This document shows, in pieces, positions 1-8,199 of a stretch of 11,664 nt of DNA. Made by a program: the position numbers and the translations under genes. The stretch's first letter is position 1. Each line of letters starts with the position of its first letter. The notes beneath the pieces were generated by a model. That model was given only the letters and a program-made list of their open reading frames with translations. It was not told the origin of the DNA and ran no database searches. Source of the DNA: Jimgerdemannia flammicorona (Eukaryota; Mucoromycota; Endogonomycetes; Endogonales; Endogonaceae). The stretch lies in assembly GCA_003990745.1 (NCBI GenBank), contig RBNI01006158.1, forward strand, positions 1 through 11,664, in the 5' to 3' direction.

Positions 1-1792
1 TATCTGACCGGTAATCCAGACAGACTGCACGCCACTTCTCTAGTCCCTTCCTCGAATTCCACAAGAAGAGTGCCCTGTCGCTCGCAATCTTCCGGAGTTC
101 CTCCTCCCTCTGATCATCCACCTGATATTCGACAGATTCCAAGAGAACAGCTAGGATCTCATTCCTCATCTTCCTCGGCACCTCCTCCCCTCGCAGAATC
201 TCCTCCCAATGCCTCTCCTCCATTACCCGGAAGTCCTCACCCCCCAGCTCTTCTGCCGCCACCCCTTCTAGGGTTTTCCACATCCACTTTTCCTCGTCCA
301 CTGCCTCCGCCGCACCCTGAGCGATATGGCCTCCGTCCACCCCTGGATCTATCAGCAGGCTCCTCCTCACTGACTCATCCCACTCCTCATCCAGCACATC
401 CATCAACTCCTCCTCCCCCTCAGCCCTACCCGGAACACTATACTGCGGGTGTACACCTTCACCCATTTCCGCATCTGCTGCTGCTGCACCCCCCTCCTCC
501 ATCCTCCCTCCCATCGGAGCCCCACCTTGGGCCAACTCTCCCCCCTCAGCCCAGGCGCTCTCCCGCAATCCTGTAGCACCTTCTTCCAAGCTTCCACCGG
601 TCCTACTCTCTCCCAGCCTCGCCAGCAGCTCCTTCTGTATTTGCCTCCCCTGCATCCTCTCCCAAGCCCCTTTCTCCATCCGGACCTTCTTCCCATCCAC
701 CTCCCCAACCACCGTCCTGGCCTCGAACTCCTGCCAGGCCAATCTTCTCCTTGCAACCGCCCCTTCCAGATCCTCCAGCGCCTCCAATAGGTCCTCCTCC
801 TCCTCCTGGGTCCCTTTCACCCTCACGACCTTACACTCCACAGGCCCCCACCTCAGCATCGCCGGCCAGTCCCTTGACCTTCCCATATTCTCCTTCCCAA
901 ACAGCCTCACCCTGACGTCGACATCACCAGTCCTAAGCACTGTGCCCTCCCAGACCTTGAACCCAACATCCACGATCTCCCCATACTCCTTGATCGCCTC
1001 CACAACTACCTCCCTGGTCCTCTCCTTCGATACAGTTGGGAGATCCAACACCGTCAACTGCACCACCCGAGGGTCCCAGCGCATGCACCGGGCCATAGGA
1101 ACCACCACCCCGCCAACCATCATCCCCTTCTCCATGGCTGCCAACAGGGCGTCTTCCTCCTCAAACCCCACCTCTACCCCCTCCTTTCCCTTCAAGAACT
1201 TTACGGAGGCCGCTCCCTTAGCCTCTTGCGCCACCAGCCCCAAAATCATCCTCGCCGTCACCGCCAGGCCCCGGAAGCACATGGTGACTGCGAATTCGGA
1301 CCTCGACTTCTTGAGTAACGGGGCCGACACCATGCCCGTCACGCCATCTGCCAGGTCCCCGGGCCTCGTGCCCCTTTCCAGCCTCGCACCACCAACCACC
1401 GTCACATCTGGATTTTTTGCCAGATCCCCAGTCACCGCCCCATCAGCAGTCACAGCCCCATCTCCAGCCCCTACTCCGGCTCCCACCCTACCACCAGAGG
1501 CACCCCTGGGCACACCACCCTGTCCCCTAGCAGCAGTCGTCGAAGCCTTCCCCAGGCCCAGCCAACCATCCAGTCCAGAAGCCATCTTCCCCATTCGGAC
1601 CGTGTCAGCAAAGGTCGACCTCTCCCCTCCTCTCTGCCTCAAACCGCCCCTCCCTCCGCCTCCGGCGCTCCTGCCCACCCTCGAGGCCTCCGGCATCCCC
1701 AAACCATCACCCCTCCTCCCCACCTGCTGCCAGCCAAAGGCGCTACCACCCCCCTGGCCAGTACGCTCACCAGTTTGATCAGTGCCGTCCAT
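1..1792 (-). CDS. LINE ORF1 protein (nucleic-acid-binding), partial at C-terminus
   Basis: Reading leftward from the ATG at 1790-1792 there are 597 codons with no stop, and the frame is still open at the window edge. An in-frame stop at 1808-1810 fixes this as the first ATG. The N-terminus (about residues 1-140) is Gly/Arg/Ala-rich and likely disordered. Residues about 145-235 form a conserved block starting near GDLADGVTG. Residues about 240-322 look RRM-like, with a first strand RVVQLTVLDLP and a later RTGDVDVRVRL strand. An acidic Gly/Glu-rich stretch follows, then a Glu/Arg-rich helical C-terminus with HWEEIL and NEILAVLLE. Alignment to copy B suggests about 45 residues are missing beyond the edge. 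I see no CCHC zinc knuckle. ORF1 proteins of this type bind element RNA and form the ribonucleoprotein. The ORF1 role is inferred from position and from copy B; the exact family is not recognised. Confidence 0.8.
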   Translation of the reverse strand, partial: MDGTDQTGERTGQGGGSAFGWQQVGRRGDGLGMPEASRVGRSAGGGGRGGLRQRGGERSTFADTVRMGKMASGLDGWLGLGKASTTAARGQGGVPRGASGGRVGAGVGAGDGAVTADGAVTGDLAKNPDVTVVGGARLERGTRPGDLADGVTGMVSAPLLKKSRSEFAVTMCFRGLAVTARMILGLVAQEAKGAASVKFLKGKEGVEVGFEEEDALLAAMEKGMMVGGVVVPMARCMRWDPRVVQLTVLDLPTVSKERTREVVVEAIKEYGEIVDVGFKVWEGTVLRTGDVDVRVRLFGKENMGRSRDWPAMLRWGPVECKVVRVKGTQEEEEDLLEALEDLEGAVARRRLAWQEFEARTVVGEVDGKKVRMEKGAWERMQGRQIQKELLARLGESRTGGSLEEGATGLRESAWAEGGELAQGGAPMGGRMEEGGAAAADAEMGEGVHPQYSVPGRAEGEEELMDVLDEEWDESVRRSLLIDPGVDGGHIAQGAAEAVDEEKWMWKTLEGVAAEELGGEDFRVMEERHWEEILRGEEVPRKMRNEILAVLLESVEYQVDDQREEELRKIASDRALFLWNSRKGLEKWRAVCLDYRSD

Positions 1793-1885
1793 GTAGCTAG
1801 TCGTCTGTCACCAAAAACGTTGGAAAAAGTGTAGCCTGAGTCTTGTGTCACCCGAATGGTACTGGTGAAAGATGCACCCTTACAG
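1793..1885 (-). promoter_or_regulatory. Probable 5' untranslated leader of LINE copy A
   Basis: This stretch lies between the ORF1 start and the junction with copy B. It aligns with the equivalent stretch upstream of copy B ORF1 (for example GGTGCATCTTTC here against AGTACATCTTTC there, minus strand). LINE leaders usually carry an internal promoter, but no specific promoter motif is visible, so a regulatory role is inferred. Confidence 0.45.
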
Positions 1886-2747
1886 CCTCCTTCAACCTCA
1901 TCTAGTGGTTGCCTACAGATGAACCCTTATGTATCCAGTGAGTGATCTTCTCCTGGATTTCCTCCATGGGTCATACAACCTCTTCTCAGCCAGCAGGGAG
2001 GAGTTAAGGCACCAATGTCCAGGTCCATCTCCACTCCCCCAAACTGTCCATATCCCAACAACCCCTAGTAATTGAACCATAGACACTACTCCACCTCCAG
2101 AGTCCTCCAAACATCAACACCCCAACATTCAGCTGTCAGAATCCAGTCAATTCGTGTACTCAGCCCATTCACCCAGTGCATATAGACCCTCCAGTTGTCC
2201 CAATATATTCTACCCATATTCCTTAAGGAGTTAAGGTTCTCCACCTCCTCCCACTTATCCAGACCACCACTCCTCCTGCCTGCACTCCTCTCTCCATCAG
2301 TTCTATCTAGCTGTGGATCCCACACCATATTAAAGTCACCTCCCAGAACATTGATATCATCCTCCAAGAGAATGCCCTCCTCTAAAGATCCTTAATCTAC
2401 TCTATCCACTCACTCTTAACTACAGGGCAGTAGTAGGAGCCAATATTTACTGATTCCCACCCAGGCCTATACCATTCTCCCCAGACCAAGCAGTTCCCTC
2501 AGCTCCTGATTCCACTCAAATCTTCTCTACTCTTTCTCACCAGAATTGCCACTTTGCCAATCCAAACAGTAGCTCCTCCCCATTCTCTAGTCCACTCCAC
2601 TTGATCTTTCTCATCCTTACACCATACATTCTACAGTAAAAAGAGATCAGCCTCCAATCTCTTAAGCCAAGTAAAAATGTTCTTATGTCACTCGGACCCC
2701 CGCAATCCATTCACATTCAGAGAGAAAATATTAGTTGTACTGTTCAT
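1886..2747 (-). pseudogene. LINE ORF2 N-terminus, apurinic-like endonuclease domain, broken
   Basis: ORF2 starts at an ATG at 2745-2747 with SLNVNGLRG close behind, the usual first strand of an endonuclease/exonuclease/phosphatase (EEP) fold. Further motifs follow in order but in different frames: KVAILVRKSRE (about 2530), VLGGDFNMVWD (about 2340, with catalytic Asp and Asn), TRIDWIL (about 2150), and GPGHWCLNSSLL (about 2020), typical of the linker after the domain. This domain nicks target DNA to prime reverse transcription. A TGA falls soon after the start, where a Trp codon is likely in an intact copy, and at least three frameshifts break the rest. The reverse transcriptase is absent because the copy ends near 1886 at the copy A junction. 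The endonuclease assignment is strong; the exact break points are approximate. Confidence 0.8.
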
Positions 2748-2778
2748 TAGGAATAATGTTGATTATTAATTGCAGCCT

Positions 2779-4803
2779 CTACAAATCTGCATTCAACTCA
2801 TCCTGTACCAAGTCCAAGCCATGTTCTGCAGCCAGCACCTTCTCCTCAGCTGCCTGTGCCTCCAACCCTTTTAGAAGTTCAGCCATCACCCCCTCCTCCT
2901 TCTCCTTGAAGTCCTCATGATACTCCAGACATGCCTCCTGCCAGAGTTGCAAACAATGATGCTCAGTCCAACAGTAGGCAGCCTGCTCACCAGCAATAAC
3001 TGCCAGCTCTGCCTCCCTCACCTTATCAACCTCATACCCCTTCTCCTCCAGGAAAATCACAAGAATCTCTGCCTTCAGTGCCCCCACTACCCCATCTCTA
3101 TGCAGAATTCCTGCCCAATACTCCTCACTCATCACTTGCAGATCCACTTCCCCCAACTGCTCAGCTATGAGGTTATCCATCACCTTGCTCATCCACAGTA
3201 GATTCGCTACCTCTTTCCCTCCTGGTGTCTCTGGCCTTCCCACATCCAGCATTATGATATTTATCTCTATACTGACAGTCTTATCTCATCCCTCCTCAGA
3301 GACATCCACCAGCTCATCCTTGCTAATGGCCACCACCTGTCCACCCTTTGCTACATCAGAAACCCCAAAGTATACCCACTGAGTACCCCACATTAACTCA
3401 TCCTCTGCTACCTGACCCCTCACAGCTAGACTCCACCTGATCAGAGGGGGAGTGTCATTCACAACTAGGTCCCAGACCTCGAAAGTACCATCAGCAAATA
3501 GGTCCTTGAGTGGCACCTTCTCAGCCCCTTCCCAGCCCTCCTCCCTATCTCCTCCTCCCTTGTTAGCCCAGACACTCACCTCCACTCTCCCAGACTTCTC
3601 AGGGGCCCCAGCCTTCATCTTAGCCTCTCCTTCTATGCTTGCCAGCAACTCCCTCTACCTTCTATGCTCTTGAGCCCTCTCCCACTACCTCTTGTCAGTG
3701 CAAATATGCTTTCCATCAATAATCTCCAGATGCATCAACTTCACATACAATTTCCAGGCCTTCACCCTTTACTCAACAGCACCACTAAACTCCTTCAGAG
3801 CCTCCAACAAGTCTTCCTCCTTCTCTTCACTCTCTCTCATCCTTAATACCTTATAGAAAAAAGCCCCCCACATCAATACTGAGGGCCAGTCACTCATCTT
3901 CCCTGTAGCCTCTCTTCCAGCCAGTCTAATCCTAACATCCACATCACCTATCCTGATGGAGGTCCCCTCCCACACCTGTAAGCTGACATCTACCACATTG
4001 CTACACTCTGCCATCACCTCCTCTACCCTCCTCCTAGTCTCCTTCTTCATCACTATAGGCACCCCCATCATCAGCAGCTGCACCACCCTGGAGTCCCACC
4101 TCAGACAGTGCACCATGGGGACCACTACTTCTCCAACTTCCATTCCAGTCTTCATAGCCTCTTCCAGTGGGCCTGCCTCCTCAAAGCCCACCTCAACCCC
4201 CTCCAGATCCTTCAGGAACTTCACCAAGACAGCTCCAGCCACCTGCTTCGAGATAAGCCCCAGGACCATTCTTACTATCACCACTAAGCCCCAAAAGCAC
4301 AAGGTAGCCACAAACTCCAAAATCAACTTCTTGAGCAATAGCACCACCACTAGCCCCATCACACTATCTGCCAGGTCCCCCTTCTGTATTGGGAACCTCT
4401 GCCACATCTTGCCATCAGCTGTTACATTTCTTTTTTTTTTTCTGATTCCCTGTCACACTCCCATCAATAGTCACTCCCCCAGCCACAGTATCTCCAGCAC
4501 CTATGCTCACATCTCCCACCTGAGTATCACTCCCCCTCCTAATTCTTGCCTTGTCCTTTCCTTCAGCAGCACCAGCCCCAGTACCAGCTGGCCATCCACT
4601 CACCTTCACCTTGTTTGCAAAGCTAAATGGACCAGGCCTTTCCCCCATTCCACCTGACACTGGTCCTCCTCCAGAGCCTCTGCCCTCCTTTGACCCTCTA
4701 AAGCCCCCATCCCCAGTCTATAGCCTTGCCCCACATTCTGCCAGCTGAATGCCCCAGATTCACCTGACCCAGCATGCCTATCAGAACTCTTGCTTGATGA
4801 TAT
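2779..4803 (-). pseudogene. LINE ORF1, decayed full-length copy
   Basis: This aligns along its length with copy A ORF1. The codon that matches the copy A ATG is ATA at 4801-4803, so the start codon is lost. There are two frameshifts, one near 4710 and one at an 11-T run (4431-4441; poly-A on the coding strand). In-frame stops lie at 3769-3771, 3685-3687, 3655-3657 and 3286-3288. The true stop is TAG at 2779-2781. The conserved block GDLADSVMG, the RRM-like region ending GDVDVRIRL, and a Glu-rich helical C-terminus with EYWAGIL are all present. The full frame would be about 670 residues, and no CCHC knuckle is visible. The central part (about 3290-3640) does not align with copy A and is about 35 residues longer. 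The longest clean stretches are 4407-3769, 3648-3286 and 3252-2779. Confidence 0.8.
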
Positions 4804-4900
4804 TTTTATAGTATCTTTTCTCTAAGTTGTGACAAAAACCATTGCTTGAAGTTGGTGTAACATAAATTGTATAGGAGAAAGATGTACTTTAAGAGGTACT

Positions 4901-5218
4901 TTACAGCTATTGTTAGAAGATTGTGAGCTTACTTTTTACTCCAATCTACTTTTCAGTATAAAGAACAAGTTCAAGAGTATTTGCTGCCTATGTTTGAGTA
5001 AAGAACTTTGCCACTATTTGAGTAATCTGCCACTTAAGGAATAAGCCACCATTTCAAGAGAATCTGCTATTCTCTAAGAGCTCATTATTCTTGCTCCAAG
5101 CCAGTCTATCTGATGCAACTATGCAGTAAAGCCAGTCTATCTGATACAACTATGCAGTAAAGCCAGTCTATGATATAACCCTATATAAATAAAGCCAGTC
5201 TTTGATGTTACTTGCCAA
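4901..5218. other. AT-rich spacer between LINE B and chromovirus C
   Basis: No coding homology is visible here. It holds a tandem repeat (5100-5216) and a TATA-like stretch near 5182-5189. It may be the remains of an LTR: it lies directly 5' of a truncated pol fragment, and its TATAAATA followed by GCCAG resembles the stretch at 11627-11639. That reading is weak. Confidence 0.35.
5100..5216. repeat. 31-base tandem repeat, about 3.7 units
   Basis: Units begin GCCAGTCTAT at 5100, 5131 and 5162, with a partial fourth unit at 5194. The first two units are 31 bases each and differ at a single position (TGATGCAAC against TGATACAAC, a G-to-A change). The third is 32 bases and diverged. The units are contiguous with no spacers, so this is not a CRISPR array. 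Confidence 0.85.
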
Positions 5219-5470
5219 AAATCCACAATATCCAAGGTATTTTTCAGAGAAATCAACTTTTTACAAAACTCAGCAAATTTGAATTTCTCCTAAAAGAAAT
5301 TCAATTTCTCGAATACATTGTTACTCTCAATAAAATCAAAGTAGACCTTAGCAAAATCTCTGTAATCAAGAAATAGCCTAGACCTAAGAAACTAAAAGAT
5401 CCAAATCATTCCTGAAATTAGAAAACTTTTACTAGTAATTTGTTTCAAACTTTGTGAAAATCACTACTAC
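5219..5470 (+). pseudogene. Reverse transcriptase C-terminal fragment (copy C)
   Basis: Translation gives LFTKLSKFEFLLKEIQFLEY, the well-known thumb-side segment of Ty3/gypsy reverse transcriptases, followed by KIKVDLSKISVIKK and a degraded version of the proline-rich linker to RNase H. The palm with the YxDD motif is not present here. The segment is homologous to 9965-10166 on the opposite strand. Stops and frame changes rule out function. Confidence 0.85.
5258..5460 (+). repeat. Left arm of an inverted repeat shared by copies C and D
   Basis: This is the reverse transcriptase thumb region of copy C. Its reverse complement matches 9965-10166 at roughly four bases in five by eye (for example TTACAAAACTCAGCAAATTT here against TTGTAAAACTCAGCAAATGT there). 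The arms are the same gene segment from two elements in opposite orientation. Confidence 0.8.
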
Positions 5471-5654
5471 TCTTACTCAAATAACTAAGTATAGTAAGAA
5501 AGAACAACAGCCCTAAACTACAAAGGAAGAAAAAGATTACAACAATCTTATAAATTGGAGACCTGAATAAGATATAGCCTTTCAAGTTCTGAATAGTATC
5601 TTGATAACCACTCCAGTACTTTAAGTAACAATTTCTACTCTTCTATATAAAGTT

Positions 5655-6006
5655 ACTACTAATGGCTCTAATCTAGCTCTTGGAGCAGTACTTATATGAG
5701 AAGGACACTCTGTGGTCTATTACTCTGATAAGTTTAATAATACTGAAATCAACTATATAATCTATAAAAAGGAAATATTAACCATCATAGATACTCTGAT
5801 CAAATAGTGATCATATCTCAAAAGAGCACACTTCACTATTTTAACAGACCATAAATCATTAGTCAATATCAAGACCCAGGCTACTATTTCCTAAAAGTAA
5901 GCCAGAGAGATGAAAGTTCTCACTAATTTTGACTATGAAATCTAGTACCACTCTAGTAAGAAAATCATTATTACTGATATAATTTCCAAACTGCTAATTG
6001 AAGAAG
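5655..6006 (+). pseudogene. Ty3/gypsy RNase H domain, broken (copy C)
   Basis: The domain starts with TNGSNLALGAVL (5658 onward), where the family has a catalytic Asp in a TDASD-type motif. Here that Asp reads Asn, a G-to-A change. GHSVVYYSDKFN and INYIIYKKEILTIIDTL follow, then LTDHKSLVN (5841 onward) with its catalytic Asp intact at 5847-5849. It closes with KKIIITDIISK, the decayed form of the usual ADALSR end. RNase H would remove RNA from the RNA-DNA hybrid. Several in-frame stops occur, many at positions where the family has Trp or Gln. Confidence 0.9.
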
Positions 6007-6289
6007 TTAAACTCTCATCTTGATTACCAACTCAATTATGGAATAATTTATCACAGTATGCATTAATGATCAAGAAGCTCAAGTACTCTGAGAAATCCTG
6101 AGTAGTGATGACAATGACAAGTACTCTCAGTATTATCAATACTAACTCCATCTACTATAAGAATAGATTATATATCTCTAATAATCAAGATCTCTGAAGA
6201 ACTATCCTATTTGAATATCATAATACTCTATTGCTAGAATTTAGAATTTGATAAATACTATGAAGTTATTTCTCAAATCTTCTTTTAGT

Positions 6290-7250
6290 CCTATATGGTA
6301 GATTAGCTAAAGACCTATATTACTTCCTGTAATATCTATCAATATAACAAGTTCTCAACACTAGCAAAATATGGCCTACTCCACTCTATCCAAGTATTAT
6401 CCTCTAACTGGAAACAAATCTCTATAGACTTTATTGTACAACTACCCTGAAACAAGAATGAAAAAGATTCAATTATTGTCTTTATAGACTATCTTAGTAA
6501 ACAAGTCTACTTCATATCTACTGCTATAACTGCAACAGTATCTGAAATTGCCACACTCTTTTTTAATAATATCTTCCACTATTATGGTCTTTTCAAGATC
6601 ATTATTAGTGACTAAGATCCAAAATTTACCAGCTATTTTTGAAAAGCTCTACATATATATCTTGGAACAAACTTGCACTATCTATAATCTTTTACCTTAA
6701 AATAGATAGCCAAACTGAAAGGATGAACCAAACTCTAAAACAAATACTAAGAAACTATATTTTCTATAGATAAGATGATTGAAATAAATGCCTTAATGTG
6801 GTTGAGTTTGTCTATAATAACAGCAAACAAGCCTCTCTTAGAATAACTCTATACTTTATCAACATAGTATCAAATCCAAACACCTCTCTGATACTTATCT
6901 GAACTACTGATGAACTCTCTACTATTGAAGCTGTTAAAGAATTTCTGCTCCAAATGCACAACTTAAGCCAGATTATAACTGAAAATTTATCTCAAGCTCA
7001 AGAACAATAATTACAGTATATCAACCAATACTACTGAGAAGAAATCTTTAATATCAGAGAAAAAGTTCTACTAGATATTCAAGGATACTGAGTTGACAAC
7101 CTCAAGCACAGACTCTATACAAAGCTAAACAGCAAGTTCATTGGACCATTTGAAGTTATTGCATAAGTTTCTCCAACTTTCTACAAATTGGTACTACTAG
7201 ATATAATAAATTTCACCATATCTTTGATGTCTAATGTCTCAAGTAATATA
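6290..7250 (+). pseudogene. Ty3/gypsy integrase, broken (copy C)
   Basis: The zinc-binding end keeps its first Cys (6328-6330), but the second reads Tyr (6337-6339; SCNIYQYNK). The catalytic core shows ISIDFIVQLP with Asp at 6427-6429, IIVFIDYLSK, and ISD followed by DPKFTS with Asp at 6610-6612. SQTERMNQTLKQ carries Glu at 6717-6719, close to the DD(35)E spacing but with a one-base frameshift between the last two residues. VEFVYNNSKQ follows. The tail has KLNSKFIGPFEVI (about 7124-7162), the GPF/Y module, then the decayed HPVFHVS-like segment FHHIFDV. An active integrase would join element DNA to the host genome. Numerous stops make this copy dead. Confidence 0.9.
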
Positions 7251-7300
7251 ATGAAAATAATGATGAGCTATTTCCAAATTAAACTACAAAACCACTAGCA

Positions 7301-7467
7301 CCTGTTATTATTAATGACTAGAAAGAATATGAAGTAGAACAAATTCTCAACAAATATAGCTATAAGAATTATCCAGAATATCTTATTAAATAGAAAGATT
7401 ATCTGATCCATGATGTGATATAGGAATCCAAAACCAACCTCCAGAATACCACTAACTTAGGTTAAAA
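7301..7467 (+). pseudogene. Chromodomain at integrase C-terminus, broken (copy C)
   Basis: PVIIND, then KEYEVEQILNKYSYKNYPEYLIK, KDYLIHDVI and ESKTNLQNT match the chromodomain pattern (EYEVEKIL, YLVKWKGY, TWEPEENL). Both diagnostic Trp codons are TAG (7391-7393 and 7421-7423), and a third TAG sits at 7319-7321. In chromoviruses this domain reads histone marks and steers integration, often to heterochromatin. All three stops are in one frame, so no frameshift is needed to read it. Confidence 0.9.
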
Positions 7468-8190
7468 ATATAATTTCTTAAATAACTAAACCCAAATACT
7501 TCAATATCTATTACCTCATATTATATATTACCTCTCTTGGATATTGTTAAAAGTACTCTTATAAGTATCATAAACAAAATTAAGAACTCAGCAAGATAAG
7601 AGAAAGGAATACTAATCCTTTAGAAAAATAGCAAAACTGAAAACCAGCTTATTCTCCCTGTACTATTAGTGGAAAATGAGATATAAATCTTTCAGAAAAT
7701 TCCTTAGAGGAAATTCTCCAGCAGTAAATAATATCAGAATCACTTTCAGTATACAGAATTAAACACAAGATCCTTTAATGTATAAATCTAACATATTAGG
7801 CAACTATACTATAAGCATACTACTTTTTGAGAAAAATAAATATTATCAGACTTTTGACCATCTAAATGATATAATAATACTAGACCAAATTAGAAGATCT
7901 CAATAGGATATTAAAAGCTAGAAGGGGACACAACCTCTAAGCTACCAAAATTACATATTACCCTTAGAATAAATTTGGAAATCACATATAAGATCATAAA
8001 GCTGAGTCAAACTGAAGTCACAGATTATAAAGCTGAGTCAACTCAAAGTTGAATATAATATTTATAAAAATAGAGCATTACCAATCAGGAGCAAAAGTAT
8101 ATATATTGAATATATAGATATGTTAAACAGAGAACCACAATAATCTAAACAAATAACTATAACTATCAAATATATGCTAACTATGATTAC
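7468..8190. other. AT-rich stretch with no recognised gene
   Basis: No conserved domain is visible on either strand, and I saw no CpG. It would be the expected place for the 3' end and LTR of copy C, but I could not identify LTR ends or a polypurine tract with confidence. It contains a short tandem repeat at 7991-8052. Confidence 0.5.
7991..8052. repeat. Two-unit 31-base tandem repeat with TGAGTCA core
   Basis: AGATCATAAAGCTGAGTCAA (7991-8010) recurs at 8022-8041 with one C-to-T difference, 31 bases apart; the remainder of the units is diverged. TGAGTCA is the Gcn4/AP-1 type binding sequence, and a TATA-like TTTATAAAAATAG follows about 8060. This may be an LTR promoter relic, which is an inference. 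Confidence 0.6.
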
Positions 8191-8199
8191 TGAAATCTA

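Larger units (their letters stand above)
1..1885 (-). mobile_element. LINE retrotransposon copy A, 5' part, little decayed
   Basis: This is the 5' portion of a non-LTR retrotransposon read right to left: a short 5' leader and a long ORF1 that leaves the window at base 1. It is GC-rich and full of CpG (three in the first 60 bases), unlike the next 9.6 kb. The leader (about 1793-1885) aligns by eye with the leader of copy B (about 4804-4900), which places the 5' end near 1880-1915. It sits exactly where copy B breaks off inside ORF2, so A probably inserted into B. ORF2 and the 3' tail lie outside the window. The LINE identity comes from homology to copy B, which carries a recognisable endonuclease. 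Confidence 0.8.
1886..4900 (-). mobile_element. LINE retrotransposon copy B, decayed, interrupted in ORF2
   Basis: A second non-LTR element in the same orientation as copy A, with leader, ORF1, a 31-base gap and the start of ORF2 with its endonuclease. It stops shortly after the endonuclease, where copy A begins. I count only six CpG by eye between 1900 and 4800 (near 2153, 2693, 2701, 3205, 3480 and 4249), against dozens in copy A. The two ORF1 proteins are clearly homologous but roughly 40% different in conserved blocks, so they are separate subfamilies rather than one sequence before and after decay. The right boundary is approximate. The reverse transcriptase part of ORF2 should lie beyond the left edge if A simply split B. 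Confidence 0.8.
5219..7467 (+). mobile_element. Ty3/gypsy chromovirus copy C, 5'-truncated and decayed
   Basis: Pol domains appear in Ty3/gypsy order on the plus strand: end of reverse transcriptase, RNase H, integrase, a GPF-type integrase tail and a chromodomain. The element begins abruptly inside the reverse transcriptase at about 5219, so gag, protease and the catalytic palm are missing. Only one CpG (5310) remains in the whole stretch. No 3' LTR could be delimited. Confidence 0.85.

Noticed and set aside
70..576. 168-codon plus-strand proline-rich frame
   Set aside because: It is antisense to LINE A ORF1, and its proline and leucine richness reflects Gly/Glu/Arg codons on the coding strand.
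403..756. 117-codon minus-strand Arg/Gly-rich frame
   Set aside because: It is an out-of-frame shadow inside LINE A ORF1.
942..1778. 278-codon plus-strand open frame, Pro/Ser/Thr-rich
   Set aside because: It lies antisense to LINE A ORF1 in GC-rich sequence. Its likeness to the 3956-4657 plus-strand frame follows from the two ORF1 copies being homologous on the minus strand.
1639..1851. 70-codon minus-strand frame starting upstream of the ORF1 ATG
   Set aside because: It overlaps ORF1 in another frame and does not correspond to any clean frame in copy B. An upstream ORF role cannot be excluded, but nothing supports it.
3956..4657. 233-codon plus-strand frame
   Set aside because: It is antisense to copy B ORF1 with no recognisable domain.
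5100..5216. CRISPR-like array
   Set aside because: The units are contiguous without unique spacers, few in number and diverging, and the context is eukaryotic.
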